Source: Neobacillus niacini
Lineage (GTDB): Bacteria; Bacillota; Bacilli; Bacillales; Cytobacillaceae
Length of the DNA: 64,000 nt
Direction of reading: 5' to 3'
Assembly (NCBI RefSeq): GCF_030817595.1
Contig: NZ_JAUSZN010000001.1
Span: 2,798,001-2,862,000, forward strand
Below the pieces are notes generated by a model. The model did no database searches, was not told where the DNA came from, and was given only the letters and a program-made list of their open reading frames with translations. A program made the translations under genes and the position numbers. Positions 29,092 to 37,982 of this stretch are shown here, piece after piece (within the stretch, counting starts at the first letter, position 1; each line of letters opens with the position of its first letter).

Positions 29092-29301
29092 ATGGTATTT
29101 AAGGTTTATTTTCAAGAAAACATCAAGGAAGTTCCAGTCAGAGAGAAAACAAAGGTTCTTTATGTTGAAGGAGAATCTGTTAGGGATGTTCGAAAAAAAA
29201 TTGCAGATCGTGGATACAATGTTGAACTTGTACAAGAAGTAAGCGGAGCATTTTTAGAATATGAAAAACAAAATGAAGATTATAATGTATTGGAGATTTG
29301 A
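29092..29301 (+). CDS. rpoY: RNA polymerase epsilon subunit
   Basis: A 69-residue small RNA polymerase subunit of Firmicutes (formerly YkzG). It starts MVFKVYFQENIKEVPVREKT and holds the conserved LYVEGESVRDVRKKIADRGYNVE. AAGGAG precedes the ATG. It is 6 nt upstream of rnjA and clearly in the same operon, the standard arrangement. Confidence 0.93.
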   Translation: MVFKVYFQENIKEVPVREKTKVLYVEGESVRDVRKKIADRGYNVELVQEVSGAFLEYEKQNEDYNVLEI

Positions 29302-29307
29302 TAATTT

Positions 29308-30975
29308 ATGAAATTTGTGAAAAATGACCAGACTGCCGTTTTTGCTTTAGGCGGCTTGGGCGAAATCGGAAAAAACACATATGCAGTACAATTTCAGGAT
29401 GAAATAATCCTGATTGATGCAGGAATCAAGTTTCCAGAGGATGAGCTATTAGGAATTGATTATGTTATTCCCGATTATACCTACTTAGTAAAAAATGAAG
29501 ATAAAATTAAAGGGCTATTTATTACTCACGGACATGAGGACCATATCGGTGGTATTCCTTATTTATTACGCGAAGTAAATATTCCCATTTATGGCGGAAA
29601 GCTTGCCCTAGGATTGATTAAAAATAAACTTGAAGAACATGGGCTTTTAAGAACGGCGAAGTTAAATGTCATTCAAGAAGATGATGTAATCAAGTTCCGC
29701 AAGACGTCTGTTTCTTTTTTCCGAACCACACATAGTATCCCAGATTCTTACGGAATTGTTGTAAAAACTCCGCCAGGACAAATCGTCCATACTGGTGACT
29801 TCAAATTCGACTTCACTCCAGTAGGTGAACCGGCTAATTTAACCAAAATGGCTGAAATCGGAAAAGAAGGCGTACTATGTTTATTATCAGATAGTACGAA
29901 TAGTGAAATTCCAGAATTTACGATGTCTGAACGTCTTGTTGGCGAAAGCATTGATGACATTTTTCGAAAGGTATCGGGCCGAGTAATATTCGCTACCTTT
30001 GCGTCTAATATCTACAGATTGCAGCAAGTAGTTGAGGCAGCAGTTGCTAACGGTAGAAAAGTTGCAGTTTTTGGCCGCAGTATGGAATCCGCTATTACGA
30101 TCGGTCAAGAGCTTGGCTATATAAATGCACCAAAGGAAACGTTTATTGAAGCAAATCAGATTAACAGACTTCCTGCAGACAAGGTAACGATTTTATGTAC
30201 CGGAAGCCAAGGGGAAGCTATGGCGGCCTTATCTAGGATTGCTAATGGCACGCATAGACAGATTCAAATTATTCCAGGGGATACTGTTGTTTTCTCATCT
30301 TCACCGATACCTGGGAACACCATTAGTGTTAACAGGACGATTAACATGTTATTCCGAGCTGGTGCTGAAGTGATACACGGTAAACTTAGTAACATCCACA
30401 CCTCAGGACATGGCGGTCAAGAGGAACAAAAACTAATGCTCCGTTTAATAAAGCCAAAGTTCTTTATGCCAATTCACGGAGAATATAGAATGCAGAGAAT
30501 GCATGCTAAACTTGCTGTTGACTGTGGTGTTGAAGAAGAGAATTGTTTTATTATGGACAATGGTGAAGTATTAGCTCTTTCTGATAACAGCGCGCAAGTA
30601 GCAGGGAAGATCCCTTCAGGCTCCGTGTATATTGATGGCAGTGGCATTGGTGACATCGGAAATATTGTCTTACGTGATAGAAGGATTCTTTCTGAAGAAG
30701 GATTGGTCGTTGTCGTTGTAAGCATAAATATGAAGGACTTCAAAATTGCTTCAGGTCCTGACCTTATTTCTAGAGGGTTCGTTTATATGAGAGAATCCGG
30801 TGATTTAATTAACGATGCTCAGAACCTGATTACAAAGCACTTAAATAAGGTGATGGAACGAAAAACAAGTCAATGGTCAGAAATTAAAAATGAAATTACC
30901 GATACATTAGCACCGTTCCTTTACGAAAAAACAAAACGAAGACCAATGATTTTACCAATCATTATGGAAGTATAA
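29308..30975 (+). CDS. rnjA: Ribonuclease J1
   Basis: Metallo-beta-lactamase/beta-CASP nuclease with 5'-3' exonuclease and endonuclease activity in mRNA decay. 555 residues. Motifs: [10 protein letters not shown] (zinc ligands), [15 protein letters not shown], the beta-CASP segment [16 protein letters not shown], and HTSGHGG plus MPIHGEYRM. The C-terminal dimerisation domain ends [12 protein letters not shown]. It is the likely partner of the SR1P-GapA complex. Confidence 0.96.
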   Translation: MKFVKNDQTAVFALGGLGEIGKNTYAVQFQDEIILIDAGIKFPEDELLGIDYVIPDYTYLVKNEDKIKGLFITHGHEDHIGGIPYLLREVNIPIYGGKLALGLIKNKLEEHGLLRTAKLNVIQEDDVIKFRKTSVSFFRTTHSIPDSYGIVVKTPPGQIVHTGDFKFDFTPVGEPANLTKMAEIGKEGVLCLLSDSTNSEIPEFTMSERLVGESIDDIFRKVSGRVIFATFASNIYRLQQVVEAAVANGRKVAVFGRSMESAITIGQELGYINAPKETFIEANQINRLPADKVTILCTGSQGEAMAALSRIANGTHRQIQIIPGDTVVFSSSPIPGNTISVNRTINMLFRAGAEVIHGKLSNIHTSGHGGQEEQKLMLRLIKPKFFMPIHGEYRMQRMHAKLAVDCGVEEENCFIMDNGEVLALSDNSAQVAGKIPSGSVYIDGSGIGDIGNIVLRDRRILSEEGLVVVVVSINMKDFKIASGPDLISRGFVYMRESGDLINDAQNLITKHLNKVMERKTSQWSEIKNEITDTLAPFLYEKTKRRPMILPIIMEV

Positions 30976-31014
30976 GAAAAAGCGGAAGTGCCTAAGGCGC
31001 TTCCGCTTTTCTTA
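30976..31014. terminator. Bidirectional terminator between rnjA and ktrC
   Basis: Stem AAAAGCGGAAGTGCC / GGCGCTTCCGCTTTT with a short loop. It overlaps the ktrC stop codon. The arm resembles the start of the repeat at 11426. Confidence 0.85.
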
Positions 31015-31671
31015 TTGCATGACTTTTCTCTCGAATCGATCGATGTCTTCGTCGGTGCCGATAACGATTAATACATCGTTTGGCCGGATATCTTCATTTG
31101 CTTTTGGAGATACGATGATATCCATCCCTCTTTTAATCGCTACAATATTTAAACCATATTTCTTTCGAATATCTAAGTCAATGATTGTATGACCACTTAT
31201 CTTACTGTTTGCTACGATTTCAACGATGCTATGTTCATCCGATAACTCTAGATAATCTAACACACTGCTGGAAGCCATATTATTAGCAATTCTTCTTCCC
31301 ATATCTCGTTCAGGATGAACAACCTTATCAGCGCCTATCTTCACAAGCACTTTCTCGTGATAATCATTTTGTGCTTTAACTGTAATATGATTTACCCCTA
31401 ACTCTTTTAAGATCAAAGTGGTTAGGATACTAGATTGAATATCGTCACCAATCGCCACTATCACGTGATCGAAATTTCGAATGCCAAGACTTTTTAGTAC
31501 TGCCTCATCCGTTGTATCCCCCACAGCTGCATGAGAGGCTATCATAGCGTAAGCATTTACTCTTTCTTCATTTTTATCAATTGCCAGTACCTCAAACCCT
31601 TCATCTGAAAGAGTACGACAAATACTGCCGCCGAAACGACCTAGTCCTATTACTGCAAAATTTTTTCTCAC
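31012..31671 (-). CDS. ktrC: Ktr potassium uptake regulatory subunit (RCK protein)
   Basis: A 219-residue cytosolic gating subunit. The RCK_N domain has the Rossmann motif VIGLGRFGGSICRTL and an Asp at the second strand end (LAIDKNEERV); the RCK_C domain (about residues 135-219) is the site where c-di-AMP binds in Ktr/Cpa proteins. KtrC normally works with membrane subunit KtrD, not encoded nearby. The order ktrC-rnjA-rpoY matches B. subtilis. KtrA is a close paralogue. Confidence 0.88.
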   Translation of the reverse strand: MRKNFAVIGLGRFGGSICRTLSDEGFEVLAIDKNEERVNAYAMIASHAAVGDTTDEAVLKSLGIRNFDHVIVAIGDDIQSSILTTLILKELGVNHITVKAQNDYHEKVLVKIGADKVVHPERDMGRRIANNMASSSVLDYLELSDEHSIVEIVANSKISGHTIIDLDIRKKYGLNIVAIKRGMDIIVSPKANEDIRPNDVLIVIGTDEDIDRFERKVMQ

Positions 31672-31740
31672 TTAAACTCCCCCAGCAAATCAATTAACCA
31701 TTTTCATTTTAGCATATCCAAATTAGTTGAATATACTTAT

Positions 31741-32646
31741 TTATTCGCTATCATTTCTTTTCTTCCTCTTCTTGATATATAGGTAAATGAAAACAGATGC
31801 CACCGTTAGGATTATAATTATCGGGATATTACCTACAATAAAAACAAATAAACCCGAAATGGCTGCTAACAGCATGTTTGTGCTTTTCATAAATTGCTTT
31901 TTTGTTTTATCCCAAGTATTTAAATCTTCCTCTTCAAGATTAGGGACGATTACCTTATTTTCATATAATGCTATATGAACAGTAGATAATGAAGTCTGAT
32001 TTTCTAGATATTTCATTCTTCCTTGAATCGTTTCGATTTCCTCTTGAACTGAAGCTAAATCTGCAGAAATTTTTAATAAATCTTCTGTCTTTTGTGCAGA
32101 TTGCATAAATGATGTTAGCCGTTCTTCCACAACTCTTTTTGATTTAAGTCTTGAGTCAAGGTCAACATACTCTTCGGTGACATCTGTTCCAGTTAAATTC
32201 CTCTGCAGCACCTCAGCAGCTTGACCCTCTGCATCATGCAAAAAGGCTTGGAAATTTTTTTGCGGGATACGAACCGTAATTTGCCCACTTATTTGTTCTA
32301 CACCGTCCTTAGAAACATTGGATTCAGAGATATAACCGCCATACTTAATAACCTGTTCTTCTATTGTTTGAAAGGTTTCTTCAAATTTCTTTACGCGAAG
32401 CTGTAAATCGGCTTGATAAATAACCATTTGATTAGGGACTTCAATATCTGTCGGAGCAGCTTTCTCTTGTTTTGCATTATTATCAAACGATACTTGTGAC
32501 TTTTCTTCCATAGCAGGCTGTCCTGAATCCATTTTCGCACTACTGTCACTGCTCATCTTTGACTCTTCACTTTTACTGCTTGAGCTACAAGCCGATAGAA
32601 ATAGAATCAAAGAAAGGAAAACAATTAGTCCAATCACCTTTTTCAT
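31741..32646 (-). CDS. DUF4349-like membrane-anchored lipoprotein
   Basis: A 301-residue protein with a signal peptide and lipobox FLSAC (Cys near residue 20), a Ser/Lys-rich linker, the domain MVIYQADLQLRVKKFEETFQTIEEQVIKYGGYISESNVS, a coiled coil (about residues 150-215) and a C-terminal membrane span followed by KKRKKRNDSE. This layout matches DUF4349 proteins, whose function is unknown. GGGGGTTATCGAA precedes the ATG. It sits at a break in synteny with B. subtilis, next to the 52-bp repeat array. Confidence 0.8.
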   Translation of the reverse strand: MKKVIGLIVFLSLILFLSACSSSSKSEESKMSSDSSAKMDSGQPAMEEKSQVSFDNNAKQEKAAPTDIEVPNQMVIYQADLQLRVKKFEETFQTIEEQVIKYGGYISESNVSKDGVEQISGQITVRIPQKNFQAFLHDAEGQAAEVLQRNLTGTDVTEEYVDLDSRLKSKRVVEERLTSFMQSAQKTEDLLKISADLASVQEEIETIQGRMKYLENQTSLSTVHIALYENKVIVPNLEEEDLNTWDKTKKQFMKSTNMLLAAISGLFVFIVGNIPIIIILTVASVFIYLYIKKRKKRNDSE

Positions 32647-32724
32647 TTCGATAACCCCCTTTTGTCTATTTATTAATACCGACGTAAAAAAATTGGGATG
32701 GTTACAGAAAAATGGTTGTAATAA

Positions 32725-33401
32725 GATTAAGGACTAATCCTTCTGACTGGCTGTGCGATTTGTCCTCAAGACCCTGGATTAAGGACTAATCCTTCTGACT
32801 GACCTTGTGATTTGTCCTCAAGACCCTGGATTAAGGACTAATCCTTCTGATTGGCCGTGCGATTTGTCCTCAAGACCCTGGATTAAGGACTAATCCTTCT
32901 GACTGGCCTTGCGATTTGTCCTCAAGACCCTGGATTAAGGACTAATCCTTTTGACTGGCGGTGTGATTTGTCCTCAAGACCCTGGATTAAGGACTAATCC
33001 TTCTAACTGGCCGTGCGATTTGTCCTCAGGACCCTGGATTAAGGACTAATCCTTCTGATCGGCCGTGCGATTTGTCCTCAAGACCCTGGATTAAGGACTA
33101 ATCCTTCTGACTGGCCTTGCGATTTGTCCTCAAGACCCTGGATTAAGGACTAATCCTTTTGACTGGCGGTGTGATTTGTCCTCAAGACCCTGGATTAAGG
33201 ACTAATCCTTCTGACTGGCCGTGCGATTTGTCCTCAGGACCCTGGATTAAGGACTAATCCTTCTGATTGGCCGTGCGATTTGTCCTCAAGACCCTGGATT
33301 AAGGACTAATCCTTCTGACTGGCAGTGTGATTTGTCCTCAAGACTCTCAATTAAGGACTAATCCTTCTCGACTGGCATTGTGAATTGTCCTCAAGACCCA
33401 G
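32725..33401. repeat. Tandem array: 13 units of 52 bp with palindromic arms
   Basis: Unit starts lie at 32725 and every 52 bp to 33349; only the last unit has a 1-nt insertion. Each unit holds AGGACTAATC and, 17 nt later, GATTTGTCCT, an inverted pair with one mismatch, and also GGATTA-N5-TAATCC. About 36 nt per unit are nearly invariant, while a 16-nt centre (type TTCTGACTGGCCGTGC) varies. Units 8, 9 and 11 equal units 4, 5 and 3. The period is not a multiple of 3, so it is not coding. It lies between the ykuV terminator and the lipoprotein gene. Confidence 0.95.
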
Positions 33402-33431
33402 AGTTAAACATCAATCTATTCGAAAACAGGC

Positions 33432-33472
33432 AAAAATAAAAAAGACTACTCGCTAAATAACGAACAGTCCTG
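33432..33472 (-). terminator. Terminator after ykuV
   Basis: Stem GACTGTTCG / GCGAGTAGTC-type with a 7-nt loop, followed on the minus strand by TTTTTTATTTTT. Confidence 0.75.
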
Positions 33473-33479
33473 TCATTGT

Positions 33480-33935
33480 TTATTCGTTTTTTTCTAATTC
33501 GTCTAGTACACGGTTGACTCTCTTTTCGAGCATTTTCATGCCGCTTCCACCTGCTTGGAAGTGGCGGAGTTTGCCTTCACGATCGAATACGTAATAAGCA
33601 GGGACATATTGGTTTTCGAATGCTTCTGTTAATTTATGTTCACTGTCAACAAAAATCGGCTGATCGATTCCATGTTCTGCTGCGACTTGCTTGATTTGCT
33701 CGAGGTCTAGGTCCTCTTCAGATCTAGGCATATGGACTGCCACCACATTTAATTTATCTTTATATTGATCACGGAATTGATTAACTTGAGGCATAGCTTC
33801 TTTACATAAGTAACAGCTGACTGACCAGAAATGAATAAGTGTTGGTTTATCACCGACTAAATCCTCTCTTGTAACTTCTCCATTTAACCATTCAACGGCA
33901 CCAGTTAATTCTGGCATTGGCTCACGTAGTTTCAT
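33480..33935 (-). CDS. ykuV: Thiol-disulfide oxidoreductase, TlpA/YkuV type
   Basis: A 151-residue thioredoxin-fold protein with the redox centre SCYLCKEAMPQ (CxxC), preceded by PTLIHFWSV, and the cis-Pro region VPAYYVFD. No signal peptide, so cytoplasmic, as for YkuV. The ATG at 33935 has AAGGGG upstream. The frame continues without a stop into the repeat R2, but that part is not protein-like. It follows ykuU in the same direction, with R2 and a hairpin between them. Confidence 0.88.
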   Translation of the reverse strand: MKLREPMPELTGAVEWLNGEVTREDLVGDKPTLIHFWSVSCYLCKEAMPQVNQFRDQYKDKLNVVAVHMPRSEEDLDLEQIKQVAAEHGIDQPIFVDSEHKLTEAFENQYVPAYYVFDREGKLRHFQAGGSGMKMLEKRVNRVLDELEKNE

Positions 33936-33950
33936 GACATATCCCCTTTT

Positions 33951-33981
33951 TAAAAAAGACCTAACTCGGAAGGTTAGGTCT
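33951..33981 (-). terminator. Terminator-like hairpin immediately before the ykuV ribosome binding site
   Basis: Stem GACCTAAC / GTTAGGTC followed on the minus strand by TTTTTT, then AAAAGGGG and the ykuV ATG at 33935. It could end ykuU transcription or attenuate ykuV. Confidence 0.7.
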
Positions 33982-33995
33982 ATCATTTTAGATAT

Positions 33996-34297
33996 GACTG
34001 TGTTAAACTTGGCTGTTGCTTTGCGCTCCACTAAGGAATGCTTCTTGGAATAATCATCGCAGAGACAGGCGGTCCTTGCCTGTCCCGAGGCGCTATGCTT
34101 TCCGCGGGCTCGCCCGTGAGCCTCCTCGGTCGTTCCGACCTGCGGGGTCTCACTCAGCTCGTTCATCCCGCAGGACTTTGATTTACATCCTCGAATTTGC
34201 CCACGCACGAAGAAAATGCGATAGCATTTTCGAGGAGTCAAGCGCCTTCCGCTCAAATCAACAGGTTCTAAAATCAACAGTATTCTTTAACACAGCC
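33996..34297. repeat. Long GC-rich palindromic repeat, copy R2
   Basis: A 302-bp element with ends GACTGTGTTAA and TTAACACAGCC (one mismatch), flanked by TAGATAT and TAGATTT, a possible 7-bp target duplication with one mismatch. The inner parts CTTTCCGCGGGCTCGCC, GAGCCTCCTCGGTCGTT and CTGCGGGGTCTCAC are related to R1, but the right half has extra sequence (about 34175-34245). It separates ykuU from ykuV. Confidence 0.78.
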
Positions 34298-34309
34298 TAG
34301 ATTTAAGAA

Positions 34310-34858
34310 TTAAGCATTAAGTGTAGCTTGTCCTGGTTTCCAGTTCGCTGGGCAAAGACCGCCAGTTTGCAATGCTTGCAGTACCCGTAATGTTTCATCG
34401 ACATCACGGCCGATATTGTTGTGGTTAACAACTGAATACATTAATTCACCTTCAGGGCTGATAATAAATAAACCGCGAAGCGCAATTCCTTCTTCTTCAA
34501 TTAAAACGCCATAATCGCGCGCTACAACATGGTTAGTGTCTGCAGCTAATGGATAGTTCAGTTCACCAAGGCCATTGTTTTTGCGGTCTGTATTAATCCA
34601 GGCAAGGTGTGTATGTATTGTATCAGTAGAAGCACCAATAACAACTGCATCTAAATCATCAAATTCTTCATAACGGTCTGAAACTGCAGTAATCTCTGTT
34701 GGACATACAAATGTAAAATCCATTGGATAGAAGAATAACACAGTCCATTTGTCGTTTTTCATGTTTTCTTCAAGGCTTACTTTTCCAAATTCCTTGTTTG
34801 GTAATACAGCATCCATTTCAAATCTTGGTGCTTGTTTTGCAACCATACGTTCCGGCAT
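34310..34858 (-). CDS. ykuU: 2-Cys peroxiredoxin (AhpC/TSA, YkuU)
   Basis: A 182-residue thiol peroxidase with the peroxidatic motif FYPMDFTFVCPTE (Cys near residue 52) and a resolving Cys in GGLCPANWKPG near the C-terminus. The ATG at 34858 has GGAGGG 7 nt upstream, preferred to an in-frame codon 15 nt earlier. In B. subtilis ykuU lies directly before ykuV, which suggests a peroxidase plus reductase pair. Confidence 0.9.
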   Translation of the reverse strand: MPERMVAKQAPRFEMDAVLPNKEFGKVSLEENMKNDKWTVLFFYPMDFTFVCPTEITAVSDRYEEFDDLDAVVIGASTDTIHTHLAWINTDRKNNGLGELNYPLAADTNHVVARDYGVLIEEEGIALRGLFIISPEGELMYSVVNHNNIGRDVDETLRVLQALQTGGLCPANWKPGQATLNA

Positions 34859-35013
34859 GTCTGATCCCTCCAAATAGTATTAAATAGTTCCTTAATTGGT
34901 TTACCCTATTTACATAAAGAATAAACGACGATATTTAACAATCTTTTCTAATTTTCAGTTTAACATTTTTAAACATTAGAATAAAATAAAACGCTTTGTA
35001 GAAGGGTGTTATA

Positions 35014-36132
35014 TCAATTTCCTTTATACGTCATATAGCTAGTGAGAATATTAATTGCCACCTCAATTGCCTCTTCCTTCGGATTTAATTTGGCATGGTG
35101 CAGTCCATACTGAGAATCCACTCCTAGCCAAAACATAAGGCCGGGAATTTCCTTCAACATGTATCCGAAGTCTTCCCCTGTCATCGCCTCTTGGCATTCA
35201 ATAACCTCTATAGTGGTTTGTGACCTCATATATTGAATGAACTCTCTCGTAATCTCCTCATTATTGTATACCTGGTGGTACATTGCGCCGTAATCAATTA
35301 CAGCTTCACATTCAAAACTGGTCTCAATTCCTTTTACCACCGCGTCGATCCGTTTCTTAACCCTATCCATAGATTGATCTGAAAGTGTACGAATCGTCCC
35401 TTCGAGTCTTGCCTTTTCAGCGATAATATTTTGAACGGTTCCACTAGTGATTTTTCCAATCGTAATGACTGCACTATCTAATGGATTAACATTGCGAGAA
35501 ATGATTGTTTGAAGCTGACCGACAAGCGAGCAGGCAGCAATTACCATATCATTTGTTAAATGTGGATAAGCAGCATGCCCTCCCTTCCCTTTTAGGTCGA
35601 TAAATAACTCTGATGTGTTAGCAAATAATAACCCTTCTTTAAGGGCAATCGATCCGACAGGATATTCTGGTGCGATATGTAAGGCAAAAATAATATCTGG
35701 CTTCCATTCCTGCATTATCTCGGATTTCAGCATTGGTTCCGCACCGCCTGGTCCTTCTTCTGCAGGTTGAAAAATAAATAAAATGTTATCATCAATGGGA
35801 TTTTCGACAAAATGTGTCAACACACCAAGAGCAATACTCATATGAAAATCGTGGCCGCAGGCATGCATTTGTTCCTCATGGGTAGAAGAAAACTCTAATC
35901 CCGTTTCTTCAACGATTGGTAACCCATCAATATCAGCACGGTAACCAATGGTTTTTCTTGGGTGTAAACCATGAACTTTTACAAAAAGTCCAGTTTTCCA
36001 TTTTTTTATGGAGATTCTTTCTTCTGATAAATTTTCTATATACGATAATAAATAAGCTTGAGTCTTATATTCTTGAAATCCTAATTCAGGAATTAAATGC
36101 AAATCGCGTCGAATTTTAATAAAAGGGTTCAT
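35014..36132 (-). CDS. dapL: N-acetyl-LL-diaminopimelate deacetylase
   Basis: M20-family amidohydrolase releasing acetate from N-acetyl-LL-diaminopimelate in lysine and peptidoglycan precursor synthesis. 372 residues. Metal-site motifs: [37 protein letters not shown] and MTGEDFGYM; the substrate segment [11 protein letters not shown] is present. AAAGGAGC precedes the ATG. It lies 62 nt after dapH with a hairpin between them. The symbol follows the B. subtilis usage (ykuR). Confidence 0.92.
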   Translation of the reverse strand: MNPFIKIRRDLHLIPELGFQEYKTQAYLLSYIENLSEERISIKKWKTGLFVKVHGLHPRKTIGYRADIDGLPIVEETGLEFSSTHEEQMHACGHDFHMSIALGVLTHFVENPIDDNILFIFQPAEEGPGGAEPMLKSEIMQEWKPDIIFALHIAPEYPVGSIALKEGLLFANTSELFIDLKGKGGHAAYPHLTNDMVIAACSLVGQLQTIISRNVNPLDSAVITIGKITSGTVQNIIAEKARLEGTIRTLSDQSMDRVKKRIDAVVKGIETSFECEAVIDYGAMYHQVYNNEEITREFIQYMRSQTTIEVIECQEAMTGEDFGYMLKEIPGLMFWLGVDSQYGLHHAKLNPKEEAIEVAINILTSYMTYKGN

Positions 36133-36147
36133 TCTATTGCTCCTTTA

Positions 36148-36184
36148 CTAGAAAGAAAGCGTGGAGATAATCCACGCTTTACTT
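36148..36184 (-). terminator. Hairpin between dapH and dapL
   Basis: Perfect stem AAAGCGTGGA / TCCACGCTTT with a short loop and a CTTTCTTTC tract on the minus strand. It may be a partial terminator setting relative dapH and dapL levels. Confidence 0.6.
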
Positions 36185-36194
36185 TGTCTTAAGT

Positions 36195-36905
36195 TTATAG
36201 TTGGCGGAGTTCTTGCATAATCTCCGTTTTCGATTTAGTCTTTTCATCGATATCCTTAATTTTTTTAGCAGGAGTTCCAGCTACGACTGTAAACGGAGGA
36301 ACATCCTTCGTAACAACTGCACCAGCAGCAACCACTGAACCTTGTCCCACTCTAACCCCTTCTAAAACCACTGCATTTGCACCAATTAGTACATCATCTT
36401 CGATAATGACAGGCTGTGCGGAAGGCGGTTCGATTACGCCAGCCAAAACGGTACCAGCGCCAATATGACAGTTCTTTCCGACTGTAGCTCTTCCACCAAG
36501 AACCACACCCATGTCGATCATGGTTTTTTCGCCAATAACTGCACCAATATTAATTACAGCACCCATCATGATTACTGCATTATCCCCAATTTCTACCTGG
36601 TCACGAATCGTTACTCCAGGTTCAATTCGAGCATTAATATTCTTTGTATCTAATAATGGAATCGCTGAATTGCGGCGGTCATTTTCAACTACATAATCTT
36701 CAATTTTAGCTTTGTTTGATTCTAGAGCTGGGTTAATGTCAGACCATTCACCAAAAACCACACCGGTATTACCATTAATAAAGGTTTTAGAATTGCTTCC
36801 AAAATCAATACCTTCTAAATCACCTTTTACATAAACCTTTACTGGTGTTGACTTTTTGCTGTTTTGAATAAAAGAAATAATTTCATTTGCATCCATCATT
36901 TTCAT
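36195..36905 (-). CDS. dapH: Tetrahydrodipicolinate N-acetyltransferase
   Basis: Left-handed beta-helix acyltransferase that acetylates tetrahydrodipicolinate, the entry to the acetyl branch of lysine synthesis. 236 residues: N-terminal [20 protein letters not shown], then hexapeptide repeats ([41 protein letters not shown]) and [18 protein letters not shown]. Directly upstream of dapL. A perfect 16-bp palindrome lies 35 bp before the start codon. Confidence 0.95.
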   Translation of the reverse strand: MKMMDANEIISFIQNSKKSTPVKVYVKGDLEGIDFGSNSKTFINGNTGVVFGEWSDINPALESNKAKIEDYVVENDRRNSAIPLLDTKNINARIEPGVTIRDQVEIGDNAVIMMGAVINIGAVIGEKTMIDMGVVLGGRATVGKNCHIGAGTVLAGVIEPPSAQPVIIEDDVLIGANAVVLEGVRVGQGSVVAAGAVVTKDVPPFTVVAGTPAKKIKDIDEKTKSKTEIMQELRQL

Positions 36906-36939
36906 ACTACTACCTCCAAATATAATTAGGTTTACTTTA

Positions 36940-36955
36940 CCAAACTAAAGTTTGG
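36940..36955. promoter_or_regulatory. Perfect palindrome upstream of dapH
   Basis: CCAAACT-AA-AGTTTGG, 16 bp, 35-50 bp before the dapH ATG, where a promoter or operator would lie. No T run, so not a terminator. It does not fit a LysR T-N11-A box. Regulator unknown. Confidence 0.4.
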
Positions 36956-36977
36956 AAAACAAGAGAAATGAACGTAA

Positions 36978-37868
36978 TTATTCGCCGCTTCGACTGCTAT
37001 GTTCTTTAATGAGATCCACGAACGCTTGCACTTGTTTGAGTTTAAAGGAAGACTCATACGCTAGTAACCAAGTATCACGTTGTAGAGCATCACCATTTTC
37101 ATCTAATAACGGAATTTTATAAATTTCTTTTTCACTATTATTCAACGTTATGCCTGGTAAGATTGAATATCCTAAACCATTAAAGGTTAATTGCTTACAT
37201 GTCTCAATTTGATCGACGACAATTGTTCTTTTAGGAGAGGTTTTGAATTGGCGCATCCACCAATCTTGTATTTCTTGATAATAATTCGAATCACTTTTAA
37301 ATTGGATGAATGGTCTGTCTGTTTCCAATAACTGTTCAGGTCTGGTAATATCTCGATCAACTAAAAAAAGCGGATCGCTGAATAGTTTAATTTTTACACC
37401 TTTCCAATCTGGCATTCCTCGAATGATACCAATATGTACTTGATCATCATATAAGCTTTTCAGTATTTCACTGCTCCACCCAGTGATAAGTGAAATTTTC
37501 GCTTGCGGATAGGTATCGCTATACTTTTTTAAAACAGGCGGCAGCCAATTTTGACCGACGATTGAAGCTACTGCTATTTTCAATGTCCCTGATACTCCCG
37601 ATTGAAGGGAGTGTATCGTTTCGCGAACCTTTCCTTCTTTGACAAGTACCTCGTTTACAAATTGAATGACATGCTCGCCTGCTGGGGTAAGTGCTAGTCC
37701 TTTTTGGGAGCGGATAAATAATCTAGTTCCCCACTCTTTTTCTATGCTTTGCAGACGTTGTGACAACGCCGGCTGGGACACAAATAGTCTCTCTGAAGCT
37801 TTACGCATATTCATCTCTTGAGCTAAAACAGATAATAACTGAAATTCAGATATAGAGGACAAAACCAT
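36978..37868 (-). CDS. ccpC: LysR-family regulator, CcpC-like
   Basis: A 296-residue LysR-type regulator: N-terminal winged helix with MRKASERLFVSQPALSQRLQSIEKEWGTRLFIR (about residues 20-52), and a C-terminal effector domain with GTLKIAVASIVGQNWLPPVL. Its position between darB/ykuL and dapH equals ykuM (ccpC), the citrate-responsive repressor of citZ and citB. The assignment rests on synteny and general similarity. Confidence 0.75.
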   Translation of the reverse strand: MVLSSISEFQLLSVLAQEMNMRKASERLFVSQPALSQRLQSIEKEWGTRLFIRSQKGLALTPAGEHVIQFVNEVLVKEGKVRETIHSLQSGVSGTLKIAVASIVGQNWLPPVLKKYSDTYPQAKISLITGWSSEILKSLYDDQVHIGIIRGMPDWKGVKIKLFSDPLFLVDRDITRPEQLLETDRPFIQFKSDSNYYQEIQDWWMRQFKTSPKRTIVVDQIETCKQLTFNGLGYSILPGITLNNSEKEIYKIPLLDENGDALQRDTWLLAYESSFKLKQVQAFVDLIKEHSSRSGE

Positions 37869-37950
37869 CCACCTTTATACTTTAATAAACATCCGCTTTT
37901 TATTATATAGAGAAAATTGAAACTTTTCACTAGTAAGCTGGAATTTTATC

Positions 37951-37982
37951 TAGAAAAAACCCTGCATGTTTTATGCAGAGCC
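37951..37982 (-). terminator. Terminator at the MFS transporter 3' end
   Basis: Stem CTGCAT / ATGCAG extended by GGG and GCTC, followed on the minus strand by TTTTTTC; it overlaps the stop codon region. Confidence 0.7.

Noticed and set aside
32725..33401. CRISPR array
   Set aside because: Periodic 36-nt conserved segments with 16-nt intervals look superficially similar, but the intervals are near-identical to each other, too short for spacers, and no cas genes are nearby.
33936..34277. N-terminal extension of ykuV giving a 265-residue protein
   Set aside because: The extension is translation of repeat R2 and of the hairpin; a good RBS and ATG exist at 33935 and give the family length.
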